From assembly GCF_028551275.1 (NCBI RefSeq), contig NZ_CP117025.1, positions 987,501 through 1,051,500 on the forward strand: a stretch of 64,000 nucleotides of DNA, in the 5' to 3' direction. Below are positions 34,494 to 44,927 of the stretch, piece by piece (the first letter of the stretch is position 1; the number at the start of each line of letters is the position of its first letter). This DNA comes from Sphingomonas hankookensis. Its GTDB lineage: Bacteria; Pseudomonadota; Alphaproteobacteria; Sphingomonadales; Sphingomonadaceae. The notes beneath the pieces were generated by a model. The model was not told the origin of the DNA. It worked only from the letters and a program-made list of their open reading frames with translations, and ran no database searches. The position numbers and the translations under genes were made by a program.

Positions 34494-35445
34494 GGCCGGC
34501 GGATATGGCGAGGCCGGCGTCGCCCCGCAAGGCGAGCGTGGCGCCGAGCGTGCGTTCGACCGCCTGCACCCAGTCGGGCCGCGCGGCGATGGCGGCGATG
34601 ACGGAGGGATGTGCGGTGAGCGTGCGTTCGCCGCTGCCCCGGTCGCGCTCCGCCTGACGCAGCAGCGCGCGGGCATGGGCGGGGACATGGGCGAACAGTT
34701 CGGGCAGCGACGCGCGGCTGCGGCGGCGGACGATCTGGAGAAAGCCGAAGCCGTTGACGGCGGTCCGCTCGAAGGGTTGCGGCAAGGTGGCGTCGATCGC
34801 CTCGGCGGCAGCGAGGCGCACGGCCTTGTCGCCGACCGTCGGCAGGTCGATGCCGATCGATCCGGCAAGGTCGAGCCGGGCGATGGCCCGCGCCGCCGCG
34901 CGCGCGCCGGTAATCGCGAGGTCGGCGGGGGCCACGTCGCCGTCAACGTCGATCAGCGTCATGGCGGGGGTGAGCGATATGCTCAGCGCCCCGCCGGGAA
35001 AGCCGACCTGTCCGGTCATCGCCTCCTCGATCAGCAACGGCCAGCCCGCCTCGCCCAGCAGGTCGCGGTCGAACGGGCCGACGATGCGGGCACCAGGCAG
35101 AGCAGCGAGCGAGGGGCCATCGCCCGGAAAGGCGTCGGGCAGGGCGGGGCGGGCGCGGGCGCGCTTGGGCTTGCCGGGTTCGGGGGTGGCAGGCCGGGTA
35201 ATCTCGACCAGCAGCGTCGCCCCTTCGGTAACCGCACGGGGCAGGGGGTGGAGCAGCGCCTCGCCGCCGTCCCACGCGACGATGCCTTCGTTGCGCACGG
35301 TAATGCGGCGGACGAGGCGGGCGGGGAGAATCGTGCCGGCGAGCAGCGCGTCGTCCGGTTCGATCCGTGCTTCTACGATCTCGTCATCGACGATGCGGGC
35401 GGCACGGATTTCGCCGATGCCGCGCTCGACGATCCAGTCAGCCAA
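34471..35445 (-). CDS. Ribonuclease E/G family protein (short form)
   Basis: A 324-aa protein resembling the catalytic core of RNase G/E but shorter than E. coli RNase G. Visible family pieces are VEITRPA, PAMTLIDVDGD with the metal-binding aspartates, RLDLAGSIGIDLP and NGFGFLQIVRRRSR. The start is TTG at 35445, giving ADWIVERGIGEIRAA, the normal N-terminus; it overlaps the end of maf. It probably processes RNA, but the short form's exact substrate is unknown. The gene lies in the maf-yacG operon. Confidence 0.8.
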   Translation of the reverse strand: MADWIVERGIGEIRAARIVDDEIVEARIEPDDALLAGTILPARLVRRITVRNEGIVAWDGGEALLHPLPRAVTEGATLLVEITRPATPEPGKPKRARARPALPDAFPGDGPSLAALPGARIVGPFDRDLLGEAGWPLLIEEAMTGQVGFPGGALSISLTPAMTLIDVDGDVAPADLAITGARAAARAIARLDLAGSIGIDLPTVGDKAVRLAAAEAIDATLPQPFERTAVNGFGFLQIVRRRSRASLPELFAHVPAHARALLRQAERDRGSGERTLTAHPSVIAAIAARPDWVQAVERTLGATLALRGDAGLAISAGHVQARFP

Positions 35446-36007
35446 GCGGGACGCCGGCGGTTTCGAGCAGCGCGCGCGTGTCGAACAGCGGCAGGCCGAT
35501 CACGCCTGAATGGCTGCCCGACAAGAATCGGACGAACGCTTCCGCGCGGCCCTGGATCGCATAGCCGCCGGCCTTGCCCAGCCCCTCGCCGCAGGCGATG
35601 TAGGCGTCGATCTCACGCGGCTCGAGCCGCTTGAAGGCGACGATGGTGTCGGCAATGCGGATTCGCGCCTTGCCATCGGGCATCAGCACGCAGACGGCGG
35701 ACAGGCAGTGGTGACGCCGGCCCGACAACAGTCCGAGCAGTTCGCGCTGGACGTCTTCGGTGGTGGCGGGCGGCAGGATGCGGCGCCCAAGCGCGATGGT
35801 CGTGTCGCCGGCCAGCACGACCGCGCCGTCCTGAGGCCCGATCGCGCGCGCCTTCGCCTCGGCAAGGCGCAGGGCGTAGGGGCGCGGGAGTTCGCCCTTC
35901 AGCGGATTTTCGTCGATATCGGGTGCCTCGACCCGATCGGGCACCGCACCGATCCGCGCCAGCAGGTCGCGGCGGCGGGGCGAGGTCGAGGCGAGAATCA
36001 GGCGCAT
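35438..36007 (-). CDS. maf: Maf-like nucleotide pyrophosphatase
   Basis: A 189-aa Maf/HAM1-superfamily protein that hydrolyses non-canonical or modified nucleoside triphosphates. The N-terminus MRLILASTSPRRRDLLARIG is the hallmark nucleotide-binding motif. VVLAGDTTIALG, YIACGEGLGKAGGYAIQG and FLSGSHSGVIGLPLFDT complete the family pattern. The ATG at 36007 is used; an in-frame GTG at 36025 would add six residues not seen in the family. It lies 29 bp downstream of infA. Confidence 0.92.
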   Translation of the reverse strand: MRLILASTSPRRRDLLARIGAVPDRVEAPDIDENPLKGELPRPYALRLAEAKARAIGPQDGAVVLAGDTTIALGRRILPPATTEDVQRELLGLLSGRRHHCLSAVCVLMPDGKARIRIADTIVAFKRLEPREIDAYIACGEGLGKAGGYAIQGRAEAFVRFLSGSHSGVIGLPLFDTRALLETAGVPLG

Positions 36008-36036
36008 GGCCGTCGGTCCGGACACGCGGGGGCCGC

Positions 36037-36255
36037 TTACTTGAAGCGGTAGGTGATGCGACCCTTGGTCAGGTCATAGGGGGTCAGTTCGACGAGGACT
36101 TCGTCGCCGACCAGCACGCGGATGCGGTTCTTGCGCATCTTGCCGGCGGTGTGCCCCAGGATCTCGTGATCGTTCTCGAGCCGGACGCGGAACATCGCGT
36201 TGGGCAGCAGTTCGACCACCTGGCCGCGCATTTCGAGAAGTTCTTCCTTCGCCAA
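36037..36255 (-). CDS. infA: Translation initiation factor IF-1
   Basis: A 72-aa OB-fold protein, the normal length. The sequence (M)[50 protein letters not shown] and [11 protein letters not shown] is nearly invariant among bacteria. The start is TTG at 36255 with GAGGT seven bases upstream; no ATG is available at this position. IF-1 blocks the ribosomal A site during initiation. It is the first gene of the infA-maf-RNase-yacG operon, so its promoter should lie in 36256-36430. Confidence 0.95.
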   Translation of the reverse strand: MAKEELLEMRGQVVELLPNAMFRVRLENDHEILGHTAGKMRKNRIRVLVGDEVLVELTPYDLTKGRITYRFK

Positions 36256-36435
36256 ACAGATACCTCGTGAAATTATGGCGCACCGGCAACCGGGCGGGTT
36301 CCCATAGGCGCTAAACGCAAAAAAGGAAAGCACGAACGACCGGACCCGTGGCTGGCACGGCCGGTCGATGCTGTGGGGGGTGAAATAGGGGCGGCGGCGG
36401 GGAGGGCAAGGGTGGCTTCGGGTTTCCCGTCAGCC

Positions 36436-36516
36436 GTCACCCCGGACTTGATCCGGGGTGACGCTTTTCCAACCGTGCCAGAAGAAGCGGGACCCCGGGT
36501 CAAACCCGGGGTGACG
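36436..36516. repeat. Intergenic palindromic repeat (family A, copy 1)
   Basis: This holds a stem CACCCCGGA-CTTGA-TCCGGGGTG, then a spacer with AGAAGAAGCGGGA, then a second stem CCCCGGGTCAAACCCGGGG ending in GTGACG. The two half-elements are inverted relative to each other. The same arrangement occurs at 54461-54542. It sits between infA and the S9 peptidase gene. The rest of 36256-36540 shows no gene. Confidence 0.85.
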
Positions 36517-36540
36517 TGCAGGGTTCAGCTAGTGTCATCA

Positions 36541-38475
36541 TCACGACGGATTATGCTCCTTCAGGAACGCGGTCATCTCGGTGAGGAATTGCAGCCGGTC
36601 TTCGCTGCGCGAGAAGAAATGGTCGCCCAGCGGCTGTTCGATATAGCGATAAGGCTTGCCCGCCTTCTTCAGTTCGGCGGCGAGGGCGCGCGACTGGGCG
36701 ACGGGGACGCGCTTGTCGACCTTGCCGTGCATCAGCAGGATCGGGGTCGAGAAATCGGCGGCGTGGAAGCGCGGCGAGATCAGCTGGAAATCGGGCGCCT
36801 GGGTCTTCAGCCAGTCGCCGATGGTGCGGCCGTTCAGGAACTGGCTGTCATAGCGGCGCAGCGCCGCCAGGTCCGATACACCGGCATAGCTGATCGCGCA
36901 GCGATACAGGCCGCCGTCGCGCTGCGCGGCGCGCATCGCTGCATAGCCGCCATAGGATGCGCCGACCATGCAGACGCGCTTGGGATCGGCGATCCCCTGC
37001 TTGGCCAGATGGGTGACCGCGTCGTTCAGGTCGTCCTGCATCTTCAGGCCCCATTCGCCCTCGCCCTTCTTGGCAAAGGCGCGGCCATAGCCCGACGATC
37101 CGCGATAATTGGGCTGGACGACAACATAGCCGATCTCGGCCAGATATTGCGTCCACCAGTCCCAGCCCTCGCTGTCGCGCGCAAAGGGGCCACCGTGCGG
37201 CAGGACGATCAGCGGCAGGTTCTTCTGCCCGATCCGGTGGCGCGGCATGGTCAGTACGGCTTCGATCGGCGTGCCGTCGCGTGCGGCGTAGCGGATCGTG
37301 CTGACCGGCGAGAGGCGGCGGCCCTGCAACGACTGGCTGTTCCAGGCCAAGCGGTTCATCTTCGCATTGCGGGTGTCCCAGAAATAGAGCCCGCCGGGCT
37401 GTGACGGCGTGCCGACCTCGACGAGGAAGCGGGTCTGGGTGCGGTTCCACGACACGATACGGGCGCGGCGGTCGCCGACCGATCCGTCGATCGCTTCCTG
37501 CAATTCCTTCAGCGTCTGGTCGAACCAGACCGAATGGCCGTGGCGGTCGGTGACCTGCGCGCCGATGACGTCGTTTTCCTCCGCGTTGTCGAGGATGCCG
37601 TCGACGTCGTAACCATCCAGCGCATAGAGCTTCTTGCCGAGTTTCAGGTCGGGCAGCGAGACTTCGTAGAGCGCGGTGAAGCCGCCTTCGTCGTCGAAGG
37701 CGACGGCGCTGGTGCCGTCGGCACGGAAGGTGAGCGGGATGGTCATCCCGTCCTCGTCCTTGCGCACGCGGCGGGCGATGGGGCGGAACGCCTCGCCATT
37801 GTTCGCGCGGTAAAGCAGCACCGAGCCGCGCGTGGCATCGTTATACTGATAGCCGGCGCGGACCTGCCCGTCGCCATCGGCATACCATTTGTGCACGTTG
37901 GGACGCCCTTCGGCGACGCGGCGGGTCTTGCCGGTCGATACGTCGATCTCGAACACCGAATATTGGAAATCGGCCTCGGTATCGATGCCGGTCTGTTTCG
38001 ACAGCAGGATGCGCGGCGAACCGTCATGCGCCACCCACAGTACGTCGTCGGCATAGACCCCGGACCGGGTCCAGTCGAGCTTGCGCGTGGTCTTCAGGTC
38101 GGTGCTGATCGCCAGCACGCGGGTGACGTAGATTTCCTGACCGAAATAATCCTGCTGTGCACCCAGCCCGATCAGCACCCAGTCGTCATTGACCCAGCGC
38201 CACCAGTTGATGTCGGTATCCTCGGGCGCGCCCATCGTGTGCCGCTGCTTGGGATCGATCAGCGAGGTGAGCAGCAGCGCCTGCCGCCCGTTCACCGCGC
38301 CCTTGGCCAGCAGGCGGGAGCCATCCGGCGACAGCCTGGGCGATTCGAGCAGGGGAAGCTCGGCGAAGGCGGCGATCGGGACGGGTGTTGCCGGATCGAC
38401 GGCGGGTGCAGCCGGCGGGCTTTGCGCCGGCAGGGCGGTGGCGAGCGCTAATCCGATCCATGGCAACAGCCGCAT
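36541..38475 (-). CDS. S9 family prolyl oligopeptidase, probably exported
   Basis: A 644-aa protein with an N-terminal signal-like segment (LLPWIGLALATALPAQ), a beta-propeller region to ~residue 390, and a C-terminal alpha/beta hydrolase domain. The catalytic Ser507 is in GASYGGYAA. The catalytic His is in GDHFFSR near the end, and the oxyanion region is LPLIVLPHGGP. Family members cleave short peptides on the C-terminal side of proline or other residues, depending on subfamily. The ATG at 38475 is preferred over a 50-codon upstream extension, because the signal peptide begins there. Confidence 0.87.
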   Translation of the reverse strand: MRLLPWIGLALATALPAQSPPAAPAVDPATPVPIAAFAELPLLESPRLSPDGSRLLAKGAVNGRQALLLTSLIDPKQRHTMGAPEDTDINWWRWVNDDWVLIGLGAQQDYFGQEIYVTRVLAISTDLKTTRKLDWTRSGVYADDVLWVAHDGSPRILLSKQTGIDTEADFQYSVFEIDVSTGKTRRVAEGRPNVHKWYADGDGQVRAGYQYNDATRGSVLLYRANNGEAFRPIARRVRKDEDGMTIPLTFRADGTSAVAFDDEGGFTALYEVSLPDLKLGKKLYALDGYDVDGILDNAEENDVIGAQVTDRHGHSVWFDQTLKELQEAIDGSVGDRRARIVSWNRTQTRFLVEVGTPSQPGGLYFWDTRNAKMNRLAWNSQSLQGRRLSPVSTIRYAARDGTPIEAVLTMPRHRIGQKNLPLIVLPHGGPFARDSEGWDWWTQYLAEIGYVVVQPNYRGSSGYGRAFAKKGEGEWGLKMQDDLNDAVTHLAKQGIADPKRVCMVGASYGGYAAMRAAQRDGGLYRCAISYAGVSDLAALRRYDSQFLNGRTIGDWLKTQAPDFQLISPRFHAADFSTPILLMHGKVDKRVPVAQSRALAAELKKAGKPYRYIEQPLGDHFFSRSEDRLQFLTEMTAFLKEHNPS

Positions 38476-38548
38476 TCTGGTCCCCCGTGTGCGGCGGGGC
38501 GGGCGGCACGCGGCGCTGCCCCCCGGCAACGTCCGTCCGTCCTGATCG

Positions 38549-38598
38549 AAAAGCCCCCGCCGTTCGGGCGCGATGGTAGCGCGCGCCCGGCGGGGCGC
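38549..38598 (-). terminator. Rho-independent terminator of hppA
   Basis: On the minus strand, GCCCCGCC pairs with GGCGGGGGC, and inside it GGGCGCG pairs with CGCGCCC. The stem is followed directly by TTTT at 38549-38552. It lies just after the hppA stop and upstream of the S9 gene. Confidence 0.7.
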
Positions 38599-38611
38599 AA
38601 TCCGCTTTTCG

Positions 38612-40786
38612 TTACGCCGCGCCACCCCCGGCGAGCGCGGCGAGCAGTAGCAGGGCGACGATGTTGGTGATCTTGATCATCGGATTGACCGCCGGGCCGG
38701 CGGTGTCCTTGTACGGATCGCCCACCGTGTCGCCGGTGACCGCCGCCTTGTGCGCCTCCGATCCCTTGCCGCCATGATTGCCGTCCTCGATATATTTCTT
38801 GGCATTGTCCCAAGCGCCGCCGCCGCTGGTCATCGAGATGGCGACGAACAGGCCGGAGACGATGACGCCGAGCAGCATTGCGCCCAGTGCCGCGAAGCCC
38901 TGCGCCTGCCCGGCGACCCACATGACGATGTAATAGACGGCTACCGGTGAGAGGACGGGGAGGAGCGAGGGTATGATCATCTCACGGATGGCGGCGCGGG
39001 TGACGATGTCGACGGTGCGGCCATATTGCGGGCGGCTGGTGCCGGCCATGATGCCGGGGTCGGCGGCGAATTGTGCGCGGACATCCTCGACCACCGACCC
39101 CGCCGCGCGACCGACCGCGGTCATGCCGAACGCCCCGAACAGATAGGGGAGCAGCGCGCCGAGCAACAGCCCGACGATGACATAGGGGTTGGACAGCGAG
39201 AAATCGACGGTCAGATCGGGAAAGAACAACCGCAAATCGGTGGTGTAGGCGCCGAACAGGACGAGGGCGGCAAGGGCTGCGGAGCCGATCGCATAGCCCT
39301 TGGTCACCGCCTTGGTCGTGTTGCCGACCGCGTCCAGCGCGTCGGTGCGGTGGCGGACCTCGTCGGGCAGCTGCGCCATTTCGGCAATGCCGCCGGCATT
39401 GTCGGTGACCGGGCCATAGGCATCCAAGGCGACGACCATGCCGGCCAGCGCCAGCAGCGCGGTCGCGGCGAAGGCGACGCCGATGATGCCGGCCAGCTGG
39501 TAGGAGGCGACGACGGCGACGACGATCACCAGCGTCGGCAGCGCGGTCGATTCGAGACTGATCGCCAGCCCTTGAATGACGTTGGTGCCATGGCCGGTGA
39601 CGCTCGCCCGCGCGATCGACTTGACCGGGCGATAGGCCGTGCCGGTGTAATATTCGGTGATCCATACGAGCGCGGCGGTCACGCCCAAGCCGATCATCAT
39701 GCACCAGAACAGGTCCATGCCGGTGAAGGCGGTGCCGGCGACCGGGGCCTGCGCGCCCATCGCCCCTTCGACGGTCAGCGTGTCGCCGCCGGGATCGAGG
39801 AAGCCCGCGCCGCCAATGACGGCGTTCAGGTCGCCCAGCGCCCAGCTGGCGGCGAAATAGATGGCGGGGACGGCAAGCAGCGCGGTGGTCCAGAATCCCT
39901 TGTACAGCGCGCCCATGATCGACTGGCCCTTGCCCAGCCGGACCATGTAGGTGCCGAGGATCGAGGTGATGATGCACACCCCGCCGACCACCAGCGGCAG
40001 TGCCATCAGGCGGAGCAGTTCGGCGGGCGGTGCCTGCACCAGCAGCGCGATCGACACCATGGTCAGGCCGATGGTCACGACATAGGTTTCGAACAGGTCG
40101 GCGGCCATGCCGGCGCAGTCCCCCACATTGTCGCCGACATTGTCGGCGATGACGGCGGGGTTGCGGGGGTCGTCCTCCGGGATGCCGGCTTCGACCTTGC
40201 CGACCAGATCGGCGCCGACGTCCGCCGCCTTCGTAAAGATACCGCCGCCCAGCCGCGCGAAGATCGAGATGAGCGAGGCGCCAAAGGCCAGCGCGGTCAG
40301 CGCCTCGACCACTTCGCGGTCGCCCGGACCATGGCCCGCGATGGCGACGAGGTACCAGAAGATGCCCGCGATCGCGAACAGGCCGAGCCCGGCGACCAGC
40401 ATGCCGGTGATCGCGCCCGATCGGAACGCCATGGTCAGGCCACCCTGCAACGACCCGCGTGCGGCCTCCGCGGTGCGGACATTCGCGCGGACCGAAATCT
40501 CCATCCCGACATAGCCCGCCACGCCCGACAGCACCGCGCCGATGACGAAGCCGACGGTCGACAGCGCGCCAAGTGTGGGAAACAGGATGATCGCGACGAT
40601 CACGCCGACGATGGCGATGGTGCGGTACTGGCGGCCGAGATAGGCCTTGGCCCCCTCCTGGATGGCGGCGGCGATGTCCTGCATCCGCGTATCGCCGGCC
40701 GGTGCGCGCAATACCTGCATACTGGTGAAGATGCCGTAGAGCACGGCGAGCGCCGCGCATGCCATGGCCAGATAGACGATCGTCAT
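38612..40786 (-). CDS. hppA: Membrane-bound proton-translocating pyrophosphatase
   Basis: A 724-aa integral membrane protein with ~16 helices. It hydrolyses pyrophosphate to pump protons across the inner membrane. The substrate site [20 protein letters not shown] and the repeated DNVGDNVGD are intact, as are the later acidic motifs [11 protein letters not shown] and [11 protein letters not shown]. The segment [10 protein letters not shown] has Lys where K+-dependent enzymes have Ala, which predicts a K+-independent proton pump. The ATG at 40786 has GGGAGGGG seven bases upstream; an in-frame TTG six bases earlier is too close to that site. Confidence 0.95.
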   Translation of the reverse strand: MTIVYLAMACAALAVLYGIFTSMQVLRAPAGDTRMQDIAAAIQEGAKAYLGRQYRTIAIVGVIVAIILFPTLGALSTVGFVIGAVLSGVAGYVGMEISVRANVRTAEAARGSLQGGLTMAFRSGAITGMLVAGLGLFAIAGIFWYLVAIAGHGPGDREVVEALTALAFGASLISIFARLGGGIFTKAADVGADLVGKVEAGIPEDDPRNPAVIADNVGDNVGDCAGMAADLFETYVVTIGLTMVSIALLVQAPPAELLRLMALPLVVGGVCIITSILGTYMVRLGKGQSIMGALYKGFWTTALLAVPAIYFAASWALGDLNAVIGGAGFLDPGGDTLTVEGAMGAQAPVAGTAFTGMDLFWCMMIGLGVTAALVWITEYYTGTAYRPVKSIARASVTGHGTNVIQGLAISLESTALPTLVIVVAVVASYQLAGIIGVAFAATALLALAGMVVALDAYGPVTDNAGGIAEMAQLPDEVRHRTDALDAVGNTTKAVTKGYAIGSAALAALVLFGAYTTDLRLFFPDLTVDFSLSNPYVIVGLLLGALLPYLFGAFGMTAVGRAAGSVVEDVRAQFAADPGIMAGTSRPQYGRTVDIVTRAAIREMIIPSLLPVLSPVAVYYIVMWVAGQAQGFAALGAMLLGVIVSGLFVAISMTSGGGAWDNAKKYIEDGNHGGKGSEAHKAAVTGDTVGDPYKDTAGPAVNPMIKITNIVALLLLAALAGGGAA

Positions 40787-40926
40787 CCGCAAACCCCTCC
40801 CTGCGTGGGGCGGCCCGGCTGTCTCGTCGGGTCGATGCCCTTGAAGGGACGCAGCTTATGCCGATGGGCGGGGGGCGCAAGGGATATTACGGGGGAGAAA
40901 CCCGACCCTGTTATGCTACAACTCGC

Positions 40927-41006
40927 GTCATCCCAGCGAAGGCTGGGATCTTCCGGCGATAGCACGCCGCAAGAGTGGCTTGAGATCCCAGCCTCCGCTG
41001 GGATGA
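40927..41006. repeat. Intergenic inverted repeat (family B)
   Basis: GTCATCCCAGCGAAGGCTGG at the left is matched by the inverted CCAGCCTCCGCTGGGATGA at the right, with ~35 bp between. Each arm is itself a small palindrome (CCCAGC...GCTGGG). It occupies most of the gap between thiL and hppA, and nothing else is seen there. The element could act as a bidirectional stop or an mRNA stabiliser. Confidence 0.8.
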
Positions 41007-41018
41007 GGCCAAGTTTCG

Positions 41019-41894
41019 TCAGTGCTGGTAGCCCAAGCGGTCGGGCAGGGGGATGGGCTGACCGTTCTGGAGCGGGTGCAGCCCTTCGCCTGTCGCAAAC
41101 GTGCCGATCCGCGTGGCGGCGACCGGTGGCTCGCCGTCGCAGGCGAAGAGCAGTTCGTAATCGTCGCCGGCGGTGGCAGCGGTCAGGGCGTCGTGGCCGA
41201 ATGCCTTGAGGTCGTCCGACACGGGTACGTCGGCGAGGTCGATCGTGACCGCAAGGCCGCTCGCCGAGGCCATGCGTCGCGCGTCGATCAGCAGGCCGTC
41301 GGACACGTCCATCATCGCGTGGACGATCGGCGCCAGTGCCTGTCCTTCGGCGAGGCGCGGGATCGGGCGGCGGTAGCGGGCGAGGAGTGACGCCGGTCCC
41401 GCCGCACCTTGCGCGATGGCGAGGCCCGCGCCGGCATCGCCGATCGTGCCGGTTATCCACAGGCCATCGCCGGCGCGCGCGCCGTCGCGGCGGGGGGCAT
41501 GGGCGCTGCGGCCAAGGGCGGTCAGCGAGAGGATGCGGGGGGCGTCGGGCGGGAGCTTCACCGTGTCGCCGCCGAGCAGCGGGCAGCCGAAGGTGCGCAG
41601 TACCTCGTCGAGGCCGGCGAGGAACGCGCGGTCCCACGCCTCCTCGCCGATCGGGTAGCCCAGCATCACCCCGAGGGGCACCGCGCCCTTGGCGGCGAGG
41701 TCGGACAGGTTGGTCGCGACCAGTTTCCACGCCACGTCGGCGGGCGGGTCGTCGGGCAGGAAATGGACGCCGGCCACGACCATGTCCTTGGTGAGGATCA
41801 GGTCGCCCAGATGTGCGGCATCGTCGGTGAGGCCATGTGCCCCGGCATGGAGCGGCAGGCGGCGTAGCGCGGCGAGGAAGTCGGCTTCGGTCAC
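41019..41894 (-). CDS. thiL: Thiamine-monophosphate kinase
   Basis: A 291-aa ThiL, an AIR-synthase-superfamily kinase that converts thiamine phosphate to thiamine diphosphate. Diagnostic motifs are DDAAHLGDLILTKDMVVAGVHFLPD, WKLVATNLSDLAAKGAVP, LLGGDTV, MMDVSDGLLIDARRM and TAGDDYELLFA. The start is GTG at 41894, overlapping the upstream DUF2332 stop (GTGA). In many alphaproteobacteria thiL follows nusB; here hisG-hisD and the DUF2332 gene lie between them. Confidence 0.93.
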   Translation of the reverse strand: MTEADFLAALRRLPLHAGAHGLTDDAAHLGDLILTKDMVVAGVHFLPDDPPADVAWKLVATNLSDLAAKGAVPLGVMLGYPIGEEAWDRAFLAGLDEVLRTFGCPLLGGDTVKLPPDAPRILSLTALGRSAHAPRRDGARAGDGLWITGTIGDAGAGLAIAQGAAGPASLLARYRRPIPRLAEGQALAPIVHAMMDVSDGLLIDARRMASASGLAVTIDLADVPVSDDLKAFGHDALTAATAGDDYELLFACDGEPPVAATRIGTFATGEGLHPLQNGQPIPLPDRLGYQH

Positions 41895-42922
41895 ACGCCC
41901 GCGATCCACGCGCCATGGGCGTGGGCGGTGGCGAGCATCCGGCGATCGCCATGGCTGAGCCAGCTTTGCACGATCAGCTCCTGGCGTTGCAGCACGCGAT
42001 CCGGCTCCATCCGGACCCAGGCGAGCGGGCGGTCGGACGTGGCGCGGGCGGCGGCTTCGTCGATCATCGCGGTGATCGCGGCGCGGCGGGCGTCGCCGAG
42101 ATATTGCCAGACGACCGAGTGCATCAGGACGCGGGTGACGCCCGCTGCCTGCGGTTCGGCAAGGCGAGCGCGGAGCCAGTCGACCGCATCGCCCTGCACC
42201 AGATCGACCGGTCGGGCGCGTTGCATGGCGATGGCCGCCGCCAGCCGTTCCTGCCGTTCGGGCTGGTCGGCCCAGATATAGCCGGCGAGGCGGGTGGCGA
42301 TGGCAGGATCGGTGGCGTCGAGCGGCTGGATGTCGACGCCGCGCACCGACGCGATGTGCAGTAGGACGGCGGGTGGCGGCGGCCCGTTCCATTCGGGACG
42401 GATGGTGACCGGGGCGTCTTCGGGACCGACTGTCGTACCGCCCAGATCGAACCGGTAGCGGTCGATCAGCAGGTTGAGGCCGGCGCTCGACCCGATCTCC
42501 AGCAGCTCGACCGCCGGGCCGTGGCGCTTTGCAACCTCCAGCAGACCGGCCATCAGGACGCCTGAGCGCATCGGTTCGTTGGTCTGTGGCGGGCCGTCGA
42601 GCCACGGCAGCAGCGCGGCGTCGTGTTCGACCAGCACGCGGCGCAGGATCGCCTGCGGCTCGCCTTCGCCCGCGAACAGCGCGGTCAGCTCAGGATCGAT
42701 GCCGGACCGGGCCAGCGCGTGGAGACCTCCGACGAGGCGGAGCGGCAGCGCATCGGGGATCGGGTCGCCCGGCCAGTCGAGCGTGCGCCGGCCCGTCGCG
42801 CCGTCGCGCGACAGGGCGTCGGCCAGCGCCTCGCACACCCGCGCGGTGATCGGCGCGTCCATCGCCGCGCAGAACGCGGCCTGCTGGCGAAAGGCTTGGC
42901 GATTCGTCGGTTCGTCGGCCAT
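41891..42922 (-). CDS. DUF2332 family protein
   Basis: A 343-aa protein of unknown function that matches the DUF2332 family. Features are [23 protein letters not shown] at the N-terminus and [21 protein letters not shown], which resembles the glycine-rich motif of Rossmann-type methyltransferases. HSVVWQYLG and WVRMEP also match the family. The SAM-binding-like motif suggests a methyltransferase-like fold, but no activity is known. The gene overlaps thiL by 4 bp and is divergent from hisG across a 50-bp gap. Confidence 0.75.
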   Translation of the reverse strand: MADEPTNRQAFRQQAAFCAAMDAPITARVCEALADALSRDGATGRRTLDWPGDPIPDALPLRLVGGLHALARSGIDPELTALFAGEGEPQAILRRVLVEHDAALLPWLDGPPQTNEPMRSGVLMAGLLEVAKRHGPAVELLEIGSSAGLNLLIDRYRFDLGGTTVGPEDAPVTIRPEWNGPPPPAVLLHIASVRGVDIQPLDATDPAIATRLAGYIWADQPERQERLAAAIAMQRARPVDLVQGDAVDWLRARLAEPQAAGVTRVLMHSVVWQYLGDARRAAITAMIDEAAARATSDRPLAWVRMEPDRVLQRQELIVQSWLSHGDRRMLATAHAHGAWIAGV

Positions 42923-42972
42923 GGGGCGTCTGTTGCGCCCGCCCCGCACCCCAAGTAAAGCCCGCCGTGCCC

Positions 42973-43623
42973 ATGACCGATCCCATCATCATCGCCGTGC
43001 CCAAGGGGCGTATCCTCGACGAAGCCATGCCGCTGCTGGCGCGCGCCGGCATCGTGCCCGAAGCGGCGTTCCGCGATCCCGACAGCCGCGCGCTGCGCTT
43101 CAGGACCGACCGGCCGGACATCGACCTGATCCGCGTGCGCGCGTTCGACGTGGCGACGTTCGTGGCACATGGCGCGGCGCAGCTGGGCATCGTCGGGTCG
43201 GACGTGCTGGCCGAGTTCGACTATTCGGAGCTGTACGCGCCGGTCGACCTGAAGATCGGGCATTGCCGCATCTCGGTCGCAGAACCGGCGGGCATGGCCG
43301 CGACCGACGATCCGCGCGGGTGGAGCCATGTGCGGATCGCCACCAAATATCCGCACACGACCCAGCGCCACTTCGCGGCGCGGGGCGTTCAGGCGGAGTG
43401 CGTGAAGCTGAACGGCGCGATGGAGCTGGCCCCGGTGCTGAGCCTCGCGCCGCGCATCGTCGATCTGGTATCGTCGGGCCGCACGCTGAAGGAGAATGGG
43501 CTGGTGGAAGTCGAAACCATCGCCGAGGTGACGTCGCGGCTGGTCGTCAACCGTGCGGCGTTCAAGACGCGCGAACAGGTCGTGCCTTTGGTCGATGCGT
43601 TCCGCCGGGCGGTGGCGGCATGA
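42973..43623 (+). CDS. hisG: ATP phosphoribosyltransferase, short form
   Basis: A 216-aa HisG that catalyses the first step of histidine synthesis, ATP + PRPP to PR-ATP. Motifs are [42 protein letters not shown] and [13 protein letters not shown]. It lacks the C-terminal regulatory domain of long HisG. Short HisG normally needs the regulatory subunit HisZ, which is not in this window. The ATG at 42973 is chosen; a GTG at 42967 is an alternative. It overlaps hisD by ATGA. Confidence 0.95.
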   Translation: MTDPIIIAVPKGRILDEAMPLLARAGIVPEAAFRDPDSRALRFRTDRPDIDLIRVRAFDVATFVAHGAAQLGIVGSDVLAEFDYSELYAPVDLKIGHCRISVAEPAGMAATDDPRGWSHVRIATKYPHTTQRHFAARGVQAECVKLNGAMELAPVLSLAPRIVDLVSSGRTLKENGLVEVETIAEVTSRLVVNRAAFKTREQVVPLVDAFRRAVAA

Positions 43624-44927
43624 TCCGGCTGGACGTGAGTGCGGCGGGGTTCGCCGCCGACTTCGCCGCGCTGGTCGATGCGCGGCGCGAGGCCGACAGC
43701 GACGTGGCGCGCGACGTGACCGCGATCCTGCGCGCGGTGCGCGAGGAAGGGGATGCGGCGGTCCGGGCCTTTACCGAGAAGTTCGACGGGCATGATCCGG
43801 ATGCGACCGGATGGCGGATCGAGCTGGCCGACTGCCGCGCGGCGCTGGACGGGCTGGACCCGGAGCTGCGCGCGGCGCTGGAACTGGCGCATGACCGGAT
43901 CGCGGCGTACCACGCCAAGCAGCGGCCCGAGGATCGCGACGAGGTCGATGCCGATGGCGTCCGGCTGGGTGCCAGGTGGAGCGCGGTCGCGGCGGCGGGG
44001 GTCTATGTGCCCGGCGGGCGTGCCGCCTATCCGTCGTCGGTGCTGATGAACGTGGTCCCGGCCAAGGTCGCCGGGGTCGAGCGGATCGTGATGGTCACGC
44101 CGACGCCCAAGGGCGAGGTGAACCAACTAGTCCTCGCTGCCGCTGCGCTGGCCGGGGTGGACGAGGTGTGGCGGATCGGCGGGGCGCAGGCGGTCGCGGC
44201 GCTCGCCTATGGCACCGACCGGATCAAGGCGGTCGATGTCGTGACCGGCCCCGGCAATGCCTGGGTCGCGGAGGCCAAGCGGCAGCTGTACGGCGTGGTC
44301 GGGATCGACATGGTCGCCGGGCCGTCGGAGATCGTGGTCGTGGCGGACGGGCAGAACGATCCGGCATGGATCGCCGCTGACCTGCTGAGCCAGGCCGAGC
44401 ATGATCCGACCAGCCAGTCGATCCTGTTCACCGACGATGCCGGCTTCGGCGATGCGGTGGCGAAGGCGGTCGATGACCAGATCGCGCAGCTGGCGACCGG
44501 ACAGGTGGCGCGGGCGAGCTGGGATGCGAACGGCGCGATCGTGATCGTGCCGACGCTCAGCGATGCGATGCCGCTGGTCGACCGGCTGGCGCCCGAGCAT
44601 CTGGAGCTGGCGGTCGGCGATCCCGAGCCGCTGTTCCGGGCGGTACGGCATGCCGGGTCGGTGTTCCTGGGGCGCTATACGCCGGAAGCGGTCGGCGATT
44701 ATGTCGCGGGGCCGAACCATGTACTGCCGACCGGGCGGCGGGCGCGCTTTGCGTCGGGGCTGTCGGTGCTGGATTATATGAAGCGGACCAGCTTCCTGGG
44801 GCTGGATGCGGCGGCGCTGGCGAGGATCGGGCCGGCGGCGGTCACGCTGGCCGGGGCGGAAGGGCTGCCGGCGCATGCGCGGTCGGTGGCGATCCGGTTG
44901 GACGCGCCGGGCAACGGGGCAGCGTAG
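43620..44927 (+). CDS. hisD: Histidinol dehydrogenase
   Basis: A 435-aa zinc enzyme that catalyses the last two steps of histidine biosynthesis (histidinol to histidine, with NAD+). Characteristic blocks are [68 protein letters not shown] and APEHLEL, then [11 protein letters not shown] near the end. Zn and catalytic His/Glu positions appear intact. It is co-translated with hisG through ATGA. Confidence 0.96.
   Translation: MIRLDVSAAGFAADFAALVDARREADSDVARDVTAILRAVREEGDAAVRAFTEKFDGHDPDATGWRIELADCRAALDGLDPELRAALELAHDRIAAYHAKQRPEDRDEVDADGVRLGARWSAVAAAGVYVPGGRAAYPSSVLMNVVPAKVAGVERIVMVTPTPKGEVNQLVLAAAALAGVDEVWRIGGAQAVAALAYGTDRIKAVDVVTGPGNAWVAEAKRQLYGVVGIDMVAGPSEIVVVADGQNDPAWIAADLLSQAEHDPTSQSILFTDDAGFGDAVAKAVDDQIAQLATGQVARASWDANGAIVIVPTLSDAMPLVDRLAPEHLELAVGDPEPLFRAVRHAGSVFLGRYTPEAVGDYVAGPNHVLPTGRRARFASGLSVLDYMKRTSFLGLDAAALARIGPAAVTLAGAEGLPAHARSVAIRLDAPGNGAA

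Noticed and set aside
39026..41209. 727-codon forward frame opposite hppA
   Set aside because: It is antisense to the clearly conserved hppA; the translation is Arg/Gly/Ala-rich with no recognisable fold.
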